DNA from: Stieleria mannarensis
GTDB taxonomy: Bacteria; Planctomycetota; Planctomycetia; Pirellulales; Pirellulaceae
Direction of reading: 5' to 3'
Assembly: GCF_014154935.1 (NCBI RefSeq)
Contig: NZ_JACEHH010000011.1
Location: 62,001-126,000 of the forward strand
DNA length: 64,000 nt
In this document: positions 44,264 through 53,943 of the stretch, one piece after another
Position numbering within the stretch: position 1 is the stretch's first letter
Layout of the letters: each line of letters starts with the position of its first letter
The notes under the pieces: model-generated
The model's database searches: none
What the model was told of the DNA's origin: nothing
What the model saw: the letters and a program-made list of their open reading frames with translations, nothing else
Position numbers and translations under genes: made by a program

Positions 44264-47200
44264 GTGACCGACGTGGACACGAGCGAGCCCGAACCGCCCG
44301 CCCCCTCCCCCGAATCTTCCGGCACACTCGACTTTTACGTGGTCGGGATCGGCGCTTCGGCCGGAGGATTGGAAGCGCTGGAGCATTTTTTCGACAACGT
44401 CCCGGCCGAATCGGGGATGGCGTACGTCGTTGTGCAGCACCTGTCGCCCGACTTCAAAAGTCTGATGGACGAACTGCTGGCAAGGCACACGTCCATCCCG
44501 ATCTTTCGCGTGGAAGACGCAACGACGGTCAAGCCCAACGCGATTTACCTGATTCCGCCCAAGAAGAACATGACGCTGTCCGGCGGCCGCTTGCTGCTGA
44601 CCGAACAGGATGCCTCCGGCGGGCTCAACTTACCGATCGATGTGTTCTTCCGCTCGCTGGCCCAGAATGCCGGCGAGCGTGCCATCGCCGTCGTTCTTTC
44701 GGGAACCGGCAGCGACGGGTCGCGGGGAATCCGTGACGTACACGATGCCGGCGGACTGGTGGTCGTTCAAGACATCGACACGGCCGGATTCGACGGCATG
44801 CCACGCAGTGCCATCGCCACCGGGATCGCCGATGTGGTCACCTCGCCCGGCGAGATGGGCGGATTGATCTGCTCCTACGCCAACGATCCACAACAATTCA
44901 CCCGGCAGGTCAACGAACGCGAACGGATCGCGCTGCCGGGGACGGAACTGCAGGTCATCTTCCGACTCTTTCGCAAACGCTTCGGAATCGACTTCACGCT
45001 CTATCGCGCCAACACCATCAACCGGCGGATTGAACGTCGGATGAAGATGACGCGTTGCGTCAACTTGGCCGACTACGTGCAGATTCTCGAATCGGACGTC
45101 AACGAACTCGATGCGTTGTATCGCGACCTGCTCGTGGAGGTGACCCAATTCTTTCGTGACCCGCGTGCGTTTGAACGTCTCCGTGCCGACGTCATCCCGC
45201 CGATCGTCTCCGCCGCCAAAGAACCGCACGACGAAATCCGCGTCTGGGTTCCCGGATGTGCCACCGGCGAGGAGGCCTATTCGATCGCGATCCTGCTGGA
45301 CGATTGTCTCTCCGATGCGAAGAAACGCTGCCCGGTCAAGGTGTTTGCAACCGACGTGCACAGCAACTCGCTCGAAATCGCCGCCGCGGGGATCTATTCC
45401 AGCGAGGCGCTCAGCAACGTGCCCAGCGAACTGCGGGCCCGGTACTTCACCCGACACGGCAACACCTACCAGGTCTCGCGCGAATTGCGCAAGACCGTGA
45501 TCTTTGCCCCCCACGACATCACCAAAGACCCGCCGTTTACGAAGATCGACCTGCTGTCCTGCCGCAACGTGCTGATCTACCTGGAATCGGAGGTCCAGAA
45601 ACGGGTCCTGGCGTTGTTTCACTTCGGCATGAAGGTCGGCGGCGTGATGGTCCTGGGCCCCAGCGAAACCGTGGCCGAACTGTCGCGAGAGTTCGACACA
45701 CTCGACCAACACTGGCGGATCTTCCGCAAACTGCGCGACGTTCGACTGCCGGAATCCAAAACGATGCCGCTCTCGCCGGCACTGACCAGCATCATCCGCG
45801 AAAAACCTCGCTTCGGCGGGATCGCCCGGATCGAAGACGGGCTGGAATCCTCGGTCACCGACGACCTGCTGGAACGCTACGTCCCGCCCAGCCTGTTGGT
45901 CAACGAACATTACGAATTGATGCACTCCTTCGGCGACGCCCGCCGGCTGCTGACCCAGCCCAAAGGCGTCCCCACGCTGGAGGTGTTGAAAATGGTCGAA
46001 GGCGACTTGCGGATGGCACTCAGCGCCGCCCTGCACCGCGCGACGCGAGAAAAGGAACGCGTCGTCATCCAGGGGATTCGACAGAACGAGGAAGGGCAAC
46101 GACGGACGATGCAAATCGTGGTCGAACCCTACAACAAACGCAATCAAAGTCTGTACCTGATCTGCATCGAAGAACTCAAAGAACCCGATACGCCTCCCGA
46201 ACCGAACGCCGAACTGTTCGACGCCAGCGATCAAGCTGCCCAACGCATCGTCGATCTGGAACGCGAATTGGAATTCACCAAGGAATCGCTGCAGTCGGCC
46301 GTCGAAGAACTCGAAAGCAGCAACGAAGAATTGCAGTCGACCAACGAAGAACTGGTCGCCAGCAATGAAGAACTGCAAAGCACCAACGAAGAACTGCACA
46401 GCGTCAACGAGGAACTTTACACCGTCAATGCGGAGCACCAGCACAAGATCGAAGAGCTGATGCAGCTGACCTCCGACATGGACAACCTGTTGTTGAGCAC
46501 GGAGATCGGGACCATTTTTCTGGACACCCAATTGCGGATCCGGAAATTCACACCCGCGATCACCGCCGCCTTCAACATCATGGAGCAGGACATCGGGCGG
46601 CCGATCGATCAATTCGCCTACAACCTGGACAACTCCGAACTGTTGCACGACGCCCATCGCGTGCTCGATTCGGATGCGGCGTTTGAACGCAAGGTCTCCG
46701 CCCGCGACGGCACCAGTTACCTGCAACGCATCCAGCCCTATCGCAGCAGCAACGGCGAAACCAGCGGGGTCGTCATCACGTTCACCGATATCTCCTCGGT
46801 CGTGCACGCCGAACTGGAACGCAAGCAGCGGACGCACTTCGAAAAAATCAGCGGCGACCTCCAGGATTTCGCCTACAGCGTCTCTCACGACCTGAAAGCT
46901 CCCATCCGCCAGGTGTATGAGTTTTCGAGAAGTCTGCATGATTCGTTGGCGCCCGAGATTCCTGAATCATCGGCCGAAGAATTGCAAATGCTGCACCGTG
47001 GTGCCGAGCGATTGAACGAATTGCTCAATTGCCTGCTGGAATACTCACGCGTCAACACCCGCGGCGCGAGCCCCAAGCCGACCGATCTGGGAGAACTGGT
47101 CGACGAATTGACCGACCGGCTTGCCGAGCAACTGCAACCCTCCGACGCGATCATCTCCCGCGGCATCCTGCCCCTGTTGGCGGTCGACCCGGCACAGTTC

Positions 47201-47557
47201 CGGGCGTTGTTTGAACACCTGATCGACAACGCAATCAAGTACAGCGAATCGCCGCCGCGGATCGAGATTAACGCCGAGGTCGACGGGGACGATGTGGTGA
47301 TTTCGGTCAGCGACAACGGCATCGGGATCAAGCCGCACCATATCGATGAAATCTTTGTCGTGTTCCGCCGCTTCGTCACCCGCCGCGACATCCCCGGCAA
47401 CGGCCTGGGGCTGGCACTTTGCAAACGAATCGTCGAACGCCATCGCGGCACCATCTGGGTCGAATCCGAACCGGGGCAAGGCGCCACGTTCTTCATTCGT
47501 TTGCCGGATGTCCAAGAGGCGATCAACAACGCGACCAACAGGCCCTCGTCGGGCTAG
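44264..47557 (+). CDS. CheB-CheR-PAS-histidine kinase fusion
   Basis: A 1097-residue cytoplasmic signalling protein. Order: CheB methylesterase-like domain (~24-205) with catalytic Ser32 (GASAGG), His59 (QHLSPDF) and Asp151 (GTGSDGSRG) but no receiver in front; CheR methyltransferase (~220-480) with SAM loop GCATGEEAYS and SCRNVLIYL; a repeated Asn/Glu-rich coiled coil (~660-720, SNEELQSTNEEL); a PAS domain (~735-860); HisKA (SHDLKAPIRQ); and HATPase with NAIKYSE, DNGIGI and GNGLGLAL. All catalytic residues are present. There is no chemoreceptor, CheA or CheW nearby, so the CheB/CheR parts may modify a non-chemotaxis target or serve as sensory modules. The start is GTG 44264, 46 bases after the receiver gene. 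Confidence 0.9.
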   Translation: MTDVDTSEPEPPAPSPESSGTLDFYVVGIGASAGGLEALEHFFDNVPAESGMAYVVVQHLSPDFKSLMDELLARHTSIPIFRVEDATTVKPNAIYLIPPKKNMTLSGGRLLLTEQDASGGLNLPIDVFFRSLAQNAGERAIAVVLSGTGSDGSRGIRDVHDAGGLVVVQDIDTAGFDGMPRSAIATGIADVVTSPGEMGGLICSYANDPQQFTRQVNERERIALPGTELQVIFRLFRKRFGIDFTLYRANTINRRIERRMKMTRCVNLADYVQILESDVNELDALYRDLLVEVTQFFRDPRAFERLRADVIPPIVSAAKEPHDEIRVWVPGCATGEEAYSIAILLDDCLSDAKKRCPVKVFATDVHSNSLEIAAAGIYSSEALSNVPSELRARYFTRHGNTYQVSRELRKTVIFAPHDITKDPPFTKIDLLSCRNVLIYLESEVQKRVLALFHFGMKVGGVMVLGPSETVAELSREFDTLDQHWRIFRKLRDVRLPESKTMPLSPALTSIIREKPRFGGIARIEDGLESSVTDDLLERYVPPSLLVNEHYELMHSFGDARRLLTQPKGVPTLEVLKMVEGDLRMALSAALHRATREKERVVIQGIRQNEEGQRRTMQIVVEPYNKRNQSLYLICIEELKEPDTPPEPNAELFDASDQAAQRIVDLERELEFTKESLQSAVEELESSNEELQSTNEELVASNEELQSTNEELHSVNEELYTVNAEHQHKIEELMQLTSDMDNLLLSTEIGTIFLDTQLRIRKFTPAITAAFNIMEQDIGRPIDQFAYNLDNSELLHDAHRVLDSDAAFERKVSARDGTSYLQRIQPYRSSNGETSGVVITFTDISSVVHAELERKQRTHFEKISGDLQDFAYSVSHDLKAPIRQVYEFSRSLHDSLAPEIPESSAEELQMLHRGAERLNELLNCLLEYSRVNTRGASPKPTDLGELVDELTDRLAEQLQPSDAIISRGILPLLAVDPAQFRALFEHLIDNAIKYSESPPRIEINAEVDGDDVVISVSDNGIGIKPHHIDEIFVVFRRFVTRRDIPGNGLGLALCKRIVERHRGTIWVESEPGQGATFFIRLPDVQEAINNATNRPSSG

Positions 47558-47655
47558 CAGACGACCACCAACCGGAGTTTTACATGCAGTACGATACAGC
47601 GAATCGCGCTTTGATCGCGGGGGCGGGTTAAGGCAATGTATTTGAGGGGCAAACC

Positions 47656-50600
47656 ATGAGCAGCCGAACGAATCCGGCGGGCGACACCGTCGACGTGGCC
47701 GACGAGCATTTCTTCATCGCCGGCATCGGTGCATCGGCCGGCGGGCTCGAAGCGCTCGAACAGCTGTTTGAAAACACCGCGGTCGACAGCGGTTTGGCCT
47801 ACGTCGTGGTCCAACACCTCTCGCCCGATTTCAAAAGCGTGATGGACCAATTGCTGACGCGGAAAACGAAGATTCCCGTGCGACTGATCGAAGACGGGAC
47901 CAAGATCCTGCCCAATCACATCTATCTGTTGCCGCCAAAGAAGGAAGCGATCCTTTCCAACGGCAAATTGTTGCTCGCCGACCGCTCGGCGGGAGAACAG
48001 CTCAGCTTTCCGATCGACCATTTCTTTCGCTCGCTGGCCCAAGACGCCGGTCGCAACTCCATCGCCATCGTGCTTTCGGGCACCGGCACCGATGGCTCGC
48101 GTGGCATCTTGGACATCCATGCCGCCGGCGGTCTGGTGGTGGTTCAAAGTGAAGCGTCTGCGAAATTTGACGGCATGCCCCGCAGCGCTTGCGACACCGG
48201 CATCGTGGACATGGTGCTGCCGGCACGCGAGATGCCGGCGGCGTTGCTCCGCTATCTTCAAACCCCCTGGCACGCCGCCCCCAAGCCCGGTTCGGAGTCA
48301 AACGAAGTGCTCGACGCGCCTTTACGGTCGATCCTGACACAGCTGAAAGACAACTATGACTTGGATTTTTCCCACTACAAGAGCACGACCATCGGCCGCC
48401 GGATCGAACGCCGGTTGTTGTTGACCGGAACGGTGGAACTGGAAGAGTATGCCGAGCGGGTGAAGTCCGATGAAGACGAGTTGGATCGCCTGTACCGCGA
48501 CCTGTTGATCGGCGTGACGGGATTCTTTCGTGACAAAGAGGTCTTCGATCGCTTGGAACTCGACGTGATTCCGGAGCTGTTTTCGCGGCTCGGCCCCGGC
48601 GAGGAGTTTCGGGCCTGGGTCGCCGCCTGCGCGACCGGCGAAGAGGCTTATTCGTTGGCGATCTTGCTGGCCGAACGATTGCAAATCGAAGAGTCTGATC
48701 GCCCGGTCCGCGTGTTCGCCTCGGATGTTCACCGACGTTCGTTGAAGCTGGCCAGCCGAGCGATCTACCAACCGGAAAGCCTGGCCGGGCTGACCGCCGA
48801 ACGGCTCGAACGGCACTTCATCCAGCGCGAAGACGGGTACCACGTGTCGCCCGAAGTTCGCAAGATGGTCGTGTTCACGCCGCACAACGTGATTCGCGAT
48901 GCACCCTTCACACGGTTGGACATGATCACGTGCCGCAACATGCTGATCTACTTCACCCAACCGGCGCAAAAGAAAGCGTTGTCGTTGTTCCATTTCGGCC
49001 TGAAACGCAACGGCGTGCTCTGTCTGGGGACTAGCGAAACGACGGGCGACCTTGCGGACGAATTCGAACCGATCGACGACCGGGCGCGGATCTACCGCAA
49101 ACACCGCGAACTGAAACTGACCACCGAGATGCGAATGCCGATCGCGACCCCGGCACGCGTCCCCACGCCGCTTTCCGAAGGCCCCGGACTGCTGCGATCG
49201 GTGCCGGCGCAAAACCTGCTCCACACCTACGATCAGCTGTTGGAACACTTCATGCCGCCGGGGATCCTGATCTCGGCAGGCCGCGAGTTGATTCACACCT
49301 TCAAAGGCGCCGGAAAGTACTTTCGTGAACCCCAGGGCCGGCCGTCGTCGGACATCCTGGAATCCCTGTTGCCCGATCTCCGCTCCACGCTGTCGGCGGC
49401 GATCCGCCGCGGCATGCAAAACAAAGCACCGGTCAAATACGCCGGTGTCAAATGCCAGACCGCCGACGGCCCGGAACAACTGACGGTGACGGTCTTGCCG
49501 ATCGAAGACCCCAACGGCAACACTCAACTGTTGCTGCAATTCCAAAGCGATTCCCCGACCGAAGAACCGGTCCAGCCGGCCAACGTCGACGCCAGCACGA
49601 TGTCCAATGAAGAATTCGAGGCCATCGAACGGGAGCTTCAATTCACCAAAGACAGTTTGCAGTCGACCATCGAAGAACTGCAAACGACCAACGAAGAGCT
49701 GCAATCGGCCAACGAACAATTGACCTCTTCCAACGAGGAACTTCAAAGCACCAACGAGGAATTGCACAGCGTTAACGAAGAACTTTACACCGTCAACGCC
49801 GAACACCAGCGCAAGATCGATGAGCTGACCGAGCTGAATGATGACATGGACAACCTGTTGATCAGCACCAACGTCCACACGATCTTTCTCGATCGCGATC
49901 TCTGCATCCGACGATTCACACCGGGCATCGCCGAAACGTTCAGCCTGATCCCGCAAGACGTCGGGCGACGCTTCGATAGTTTTTCACATCAGATCCTGTA
50001 CTCCGGACTGATCGACGAAATCCGATCCGTGCTGAAGAACGGCCAGCCGTTCGAAAAGGAGGTCGTCGATCAGTCGGGCACCTGGCATCTGCTGCGGATC
50101 CAGCCCTACATCGCCCGCAAGCGGATCGACGGCGTCGTCATCACGCTGATCGACATCACGACGCTCAAGAACGCCGAAGCGATGTTGCGGCAGATGTCGG
50201 AGATCGTCGAACACTCCGACGACGCCATCTATCGCGTCGACCTGGACGGCACGATCCGCACCTGGAACCTCGGCGCCAGCCGCCTTTACGGCTACGAAAG
50301 CCAACAAGTGATCGGCAAGCATGTCTCCATCCTCGCGCCGTCGGATCGGCCCTCCGAACCCGAATCCTATCTCGAGCGGATCCGCACCGGCATCGCGGTC
50401 GATCGTGTGGAAACCTCACGCATCCGCCGCAACGGAACCACGATCGATGTGTCGTTGACCGTTTCGCCGATCCACGACCACCATCGCAACATCGTCGGTG
50501 CGTCGGTGATCGCCCGTGACATCACCAAACAACGTCAAGCCGAATTCGAGATCCGCGAAGCGGTCCGGCACCGCGATCAATTCCTCGCCACGCTTTCGCA

Positions 50601-51684
50601 TGAACTTCGCAACCCGCTTTCGGCGATCTTGAATGCGACGTCCTTGCTGAAGGAAGACGGCATCAATGCGGACACGATTCGCGAAGCACGCGAGGTCGTT
50701 GACCACCAGCTCCGGCACGTTGCCCGCCTGCTCGATGACCTGTTGGAAGTGGCGCGATTCACCCACGGCAAGATTGTGTTGCGCAACGAGGTATTCGACC
50801 TGACGGAACTGGTGATGGACGTCGTCGATTGCATCCAATTTCAAGTCGATGAAAAGAAGCAACAGTTGCGTGTAGACGTTTCCGACGAACCGTTGTACGT
50901 CGAAGGTGACTTGGGAAGATTGCAGCAAGCGCAGGTCAATTTGTTGGTCAATGCGTCGAAGTACAGCGCCGAATCGCGAAACATTTCCTACGGGGTCGGT
51001 CGCGACGGAAACGATGCGGTCATCACCGTCCGGGATGAAGGCCAAGGCATTCCCGCGTCGTTGTTGCCGTCGATCTTTGAACCCTTCACCCAGGCCGATC
51101 AAAGCATCGAACGCTCTCAAGGCGGCATGGGACTGGGGCTGCCGCTGGTCCGAATGATCGCCAAGGCGCACAACGGAACCGCGGTCGCTCACAGCGGCGG
51201 CCCGGGGCGCGGCAGCGAGTTCACGATCCGCATCCCGATCACCGACAAACGACCGACCGACCAGGTACCGGCCGACACGGCGGCGACGCCTGGGCGAAAG
51301 CTGTTGTTGATCGAAGACAACGACGGGATCCGGCGGATGCTTTCGCGTTCGATGCAGCTGAAAGGATTCGAGGTCGCCACGGCGGTCACCGGACGCGAAG
51401 GCATCGAGGCCATCAAAGGGTTTCGTCCCGACATCGCGGTCGTCGATATCGGCTTGCCCGACATCGACGGCTATGAGTTGGCCCGACGCGTCCGTGCCGA
51501 TCCCGATCATGCAGACATCACCTTGTTTGCCGTGACCGGATATGGCCGCGAAGAGGATCGTAGCAAGGCCGACCAAGCCGGCTTCGATCGGCATTTGGTC
51601 AAACCCATCGATCCGGACGAACTGATGCAATCGATCGCCGCCTTCGACGCAATGCAGGACGCCGCCGATGGCCACCCAAATTGA
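47656..51684 (+). CDS. CheB-CheR-PAS-PAS-hybrid histidine kinase-receiver fusion
   Basis: A 1342-residue paralogue of the preceding protein with extra modules. CheB-like domain with Ser27, His54 and Asp146; CheR domain with ACATGEEAYS and TCRNMLIYF; the same SNEELQSTNEELHSVNEELY coiled coil; two PAS domains (FLDRDLCIRRFTPG and DDAIYRVDLDGTIRTWN); HisKA (TLSHELRNPLSAI) of a different type from its neighbour; HATPase (GQGI, GMGLGL); and a C-terminal receiver with Asp1264 (VVDIGLPDIDG) and Lys in LVKPIDPDEL. It is therefore a hybrid kinase able to pass phosphate internally. ATG 47656 is preceded by GAGGGG. It lies 98 bases downstream of its paralogue and 215 bases upstream of CsrA-receiver gene 2. 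Confidence 0.9.
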   Translation: MSSRTNPAGDTVDVADEHFFIAGIGASAGGLEALEQLFENTAVDSGLAYVVVQHLSPDFKSVMDQLLTRKTKIPVRLIEDGTKILPNHIYLLPPKKEAILSNGKLLLADRSAGEQLSFPIDHFFRSLAQDAGRNSIAIVLSGTGTDGSRGILDIHAAGGLVVVQSEASAKFDGMPRSACDTGIVDMVLPAREMPAALLRYLQTPWHAAPKPGSESNEVLDAPLRSILTQLKDNYDLDFSHYKSTTIGRRIERRLLLTGTVELEEYAERVKSDEDELDRLYRDLLIGVTGFFRDKEVFDRLELDVIPELFSRLGPGEEFRAWVAACATGEEAYSLAILLAERLQIEESDRPVRVFASDVHRRSLKLASRAIYQPESLAGLTAERLERHFIQREDGYHVSPEVRKMVVFTPHNVIRDAPFTRLDMITCRNMLIYFTQPAQKKALSLFHFGLKRNGVLCLGTSETTGDLADEFEPIDDRARIYRKHRELKLTTEMRMPIATPARVPTPLSEGPGLLRSVPAQNLLHTYDQLLEHFMPPGILISAGRELIHTFKGAGKYFREPQGRPSSDILESLLPDLRSTLSAAIRRGMQNKAPVKYAGVKCQTADGPEQLTVTVLPIEDPNGNTQLLLQFQSDSPTEEPVQPANVDASTMSNEEFEAIERELQFTKDSLQSTIEELQTTNEELQSANEQLTSSNEELQSTNEELHSVNEELYTVNAEHQRKIDELTELNDDMDNLLISTNVHTIFLDRDLCIRRFTPGIAETFSLIPQDVGRRFDSFSHQILYSGLIDEIRSVLKNGQPFEKEVVDQSGTWHLLRIQPYIARKRIDGVVITLIDITTLKNAEAMLRQMSEIVEHSDDAIYRVDLDGTIRTWNLGASRLYGYESQQVIGKHVSILAPSDRPSEPESYLERIRTGIAVDRVETSRIRRNGTTIDVSLTVSPIHDHHRNIVGASVIARDITKQRQAEFEIREAVRHRDQFLATLSHELRNPLSAILNATSLLKEDGINADTIREAREVVDHQLRHVARLLDDLLEVARFTHGKIVLRNEVFDLTELVMDVVDCIQFQVDEKKQQLRVDVSDEPLYVEGDLGRLQQAQVNLLVNASKYSAESRNISYGVGRDGNDAVITVRDEGQGIPASLLPSIFEPFTQADQSIERSQGGMGLGLPLVRMIAKAHNGTAVAHSGGPGRGSEFTIRIPITDKRPTDQVPADTAATPGRKLLLIEDNDGIRRMLSRSMQLKGFEVATAVTGREGIEAIKGFRPDIAVVDIGLPDIDGYELARRVRADPDHADITLFAVTGYGREEDRSKADQAGFDRHLVKPIDPDELMQSIAAFDAMQDAADGHPN

Positions 51685-51899
51685 ACTTCAAATAATTTGC
51701 GTGTTTTGTAAGATACGAATTTGACAGTCCGTCGAGGATGCGTTCTAATCCGTGGACGGCTTTCCGAATGGCCGACATTCGGACTTTGGCAATGGAACGC
51801 ACCCGCTGACTGGCGGGGCAATTGCAGCAACGATTGGTTTGACCGGTGAAAATTGTTCCCGGTAGTGATGCTGCTGTATTATTTCCAAAGGGGCAAGCC

Positions 51900-52748
51900 G
51901 TGTTAGTTCTTTCTCGCCGCACCAAAGACAAAGTGTCGTTTCCGCAAGTCGGAGTCACGGTTCACTTTATCCGCGTCCAATCTGGGCAGGTGAAAATCGG
52001 CATCGATGCACCGCGAAGCATCACCATCGTGCGCGACGAAGTCAGCGACGGAGACGCGATCGCTGAAATGGTGCGACGGCAGATCGCACAACTGCCCCAA
52101 GAAACCCGACACGGTATCCGTAACGAATTACACGAGATCACCGTCGGGCTGCACCTGTATCGCGAATTGGTCCGCGCCGGAATCAGCGATGAAGCGGACG
52201 AAACCTTTCTGGCACTCCAAGAATCGCTCAAGCGACTCGACGCCAACGAAGCCTTCCGACGGCCCGACGCGCCGCCGGTCACCGATCCCGATCGCGAAAC
52301 CATCGCCCTGATCGAAGACTCGGCCAACGAACGACGCATGCTGGCCGAATTGCTGCAACTGAAAGGGTACCAGGTCCTCGAATTCAGCAACGGCGCCGGC
52401 GCGCTGAAATACTTCAACGACAACGATGCCCCAGGCTTGGTCCTGGTGGACATGAACATGCCCGAACTCGACGGCCGCCAAACCGTCACGATGATGCGCC
52501 AATCCGAACGCTTTCGCGACGTTCCCATCTTCGCCGTCAGCGGCACCTCACCGGAAGAAAATGATCTCGTCATGGGGCGACAAGGCGTCGATCGGTGGCT
52601 GCCCAAGCCGCTCAGCCTGGAAACGCTGATGAATTCCATCCGCCAAACCATCGGCGCCCCCGATACCGAACGCCCGCCCCGATCGCTCTCAAACAATTCT
52701 GCATTGCCGCTCAGTCGAGTCCCGTCCGTTGCCGCCGATCTGGCGTAA
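51900..52748 (+). CDS. CsrA-response regulator receiver fusion protein 2
   Basis: A 282-residue protein, paralogue of the fusion at the start of the island. Residues 1-49 are CsrA-like (MLVLSRRTKDKV ... VKIGIDAPRSITIVRDEV), keeping Arg6, Arg7 and Arg45. A helical linker (~55-120) contains RNELHEITVGLHLYRELV. The receiver (~134-250) has Glu139/Asp140 (IEDS), phospho-acceptor Asp184 (LVDMNMPELDG), Ser214 and Lys236 (PKPL). A 30-residue Ser/Pro-rich tail follows. GTG 51900 aligns the N-terminus exactly with CsrA (M-L-V-L-S-R-R) and has AAAGGGG about 6 bases upstream; the frame is open to 51846 but those residues do not fit. It ends 44 bases before a strong terminator. Confidence 0.88.
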   Translation: MLVLSRRTKDKVSFPQVGVTVHFIRVQSGQVKIGIDAPRSITIVRDEVSDGDAIAEMVRRQIAQLPQETRHGIRNELHEITVGLHLYRELVRAGISDEADETFLALQESLKRLDANEAFRRPDAPPVTDPDRETIALIEDSANERRMLAELLQLKGYQVLEFSNGAGALKYFNDNDAPGLVLVDMNMPELDGRQTVTMMRQSERFRDVPIFAVSGTSPEENDLVMGRQGVDRWLPKPLSLETLMNSIRQTIGAPDTERPPRSLSNNSALPLSRVPSVAADLA

Positions 52749-52792
52749 TTCGGAACCTCAGGGAAGAGGAATTCGAGACGGGATTTGATTAT

Positions 52793-52830
52793 GGCACGCC
52801 GCGTTAGGATATGCGGCGTGTCGTTTTTTT
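52793..52830 (+). terminator. Rho-independent terminator of the signalling island
   Basis: ggcacgccgc (52793-52802) pairs with gcggcgtgtc (52813-52822; one G-T pair) around a 10-base loop, followed by a run of seven T. It lies between the last island gene and the convergent permease gene. Confidence 0.85.
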
Positions 52831-52859
52831 ATTCCCCTCGCCTGGTCGACTCAGTCGCG

Positions 52860-53627
52860 TCAGTGGATCCAGCCGTAGACACTGGTGACGATCAGCTTCA
52901 GCCCCGTCGCGATCATCACCACAATCAGGAACCAAAAAATCAGTCGATTGCCCTTCTTGATCGCCAGTTTGGCACCGACAACACCGCCCAACAGATTTCC
53001 GCCCGCCATCACTAAACCGGGCAACCAATCGATCAGTCCATAGATTGCAAACATCACCGTCGCGGCCAGCGTGACCAAAAAACCGATCCAGTTCTTGACC
53101 GCATTGGATGCGACCAAATCGCCGCTGCGGGTCAGACTCATCGCCAACAGCACCAGGATCCCCATCCCGGCCTGGATGAACCCGACGTAGATGCCGATGG
53201 CGAAAAAGATCGGATTGACCCACCGGCGGCAGCGATCCGAAGCGACATTTGCCGCCGCAATTCGCTTGGGATTCAGCATCAACACCACCGCCATCACCAG
53301 AAAGATGGCACCGAACACCGGCTCAAACGCGTCCGGTGGCAGGTAGACCGCCAGCCAAGCCCCGACCGGCACCCCCAAAATTGTTGGTACCGTCAGGCGG
53401 TTGGCAAGCTTGTGATCGAGATGCCCGTGCTTGTGAAACGTCGCAACGGCCGCACCGCTGGAAAAAAGCACGGCGACGCGATTGGTCGCATTGGCAACTT
53501 TCGGCTCCAACCCGAACAGCATCAGCGCCGGCAACGTCATGAACGATCCCCCGCCGGCGATCGTGTTCACCACCCCGGCCAGAAACCCTGCAACGATCAG
53601 AAGTAGATACCAGCCGACGACAGCCAC
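52860..53627 (-). CDS. TauE/SafE-family membrane permease
   Basis: A 255-residue protein with about eight membrane helices. The first, LLLIVAGFLAGVVNTIAGGGSFMTLPALM, carries the GxxNTIAGGGS pattern of the TauE/SafE (sulfite exporter/DUF81) family, and it is repeated in degenerate form in the second half (FAIGIYVGFIQAGMGILVLLAM; MAGGNLLGGVVGAKLA). The family exports sulfite, sulfoacetate or other organic anions; the substrate here cannot be told. The start is GTG 53627, close to the first helix; no Shine-Dalgarno sequence is obvious. It is monocistronic and convergent with the signalling island. Confidence 0.88.
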   Translation of the reverse strand: MAVVGWYLLLIVAGFLAGVVNTIAGGGSFMTLPALMLFGLEPKVANATNRVAVLFSSGAAVATFHKHGHLDHKLANRLTVPTILGVPVGAWLAVYLPPDAFEPVFGAIFLVMAVVLMLNPKRIAAANVASDRCRRWVNPIFFAIGIYVGFIQAGMGILVLLAMSLTRSGDLVASNAVKNWIGFLVTLAATVMFAIYGLIDWLPGLVMAGGNLLGGVVGAKLAIKKGNRLIFWFLIVVMIATGLKLIVTSVYGWIH

Positions 53628-53943
53628 CCTATCAAACGGAGAACCATGCGGATCGCGGCCGACGCGTGGACTCTCTCACCCAATCGGCTCGCAGCACTCT
53701 TTCGTAGAACCTGCGAATGTTCGACCAGCAACGTCACGCCGTCAAGGTCGCTGGCATTGATGGTCCGTAGCGAAATCTTCTTACCTCTCCCCCCCCAGCC
53801 ACGGTGTCCTGGCGAGCCGGGTGGGGATCAGCGGAGGGATGACAGAATGATGTGGGGGCAGAATAATGTGGGGGCAGAATAATGGGGTGTGTGAAGGTCG
53901 GCAGCGAGTTCAGACAAATAACTCGCCTAGCGAAAGCACGGCA
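53628..53943. other. Non-coding stretch with 16-bp tandem repeat
   Basis: No gene is recognised. Positions 53850-53881 are two exact copies of atgtgggggcagaata followed by a partial third. The stretch borders gene remnants on its right and looks like decayed accessory DNA. Confidence 0.55.

Noticed and set aside
46250-46480. Regularly repeated short units that could suggest a repeat array or CRISPR
   Set aside because: The repeats encode the SNEELQSTNEEL-type coiled coil of CheB-CheR kinases and are in frame with imperfect units and no spacers. No CRISPR array was seen anywhere in the window.
44630-46939. 769-residue open frame antisense to the CheB-CheR-kinase gene
   Set aside because: High-GC codon bias opens the opposite strand. 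The translation is a shadow (RQHDGDG-, DVAVHVG-like) without any family motif, and the plus-strand gene has complete catalytic residues.
48322-49956. 544-residue antisense frame under the second CheB-CheR-kinase
   Set aside because: Low-complexity FVGRLQFFVGRLQFF repeats are the mirror of the SNEELQSTNEEL coiled coil, not a real protein.
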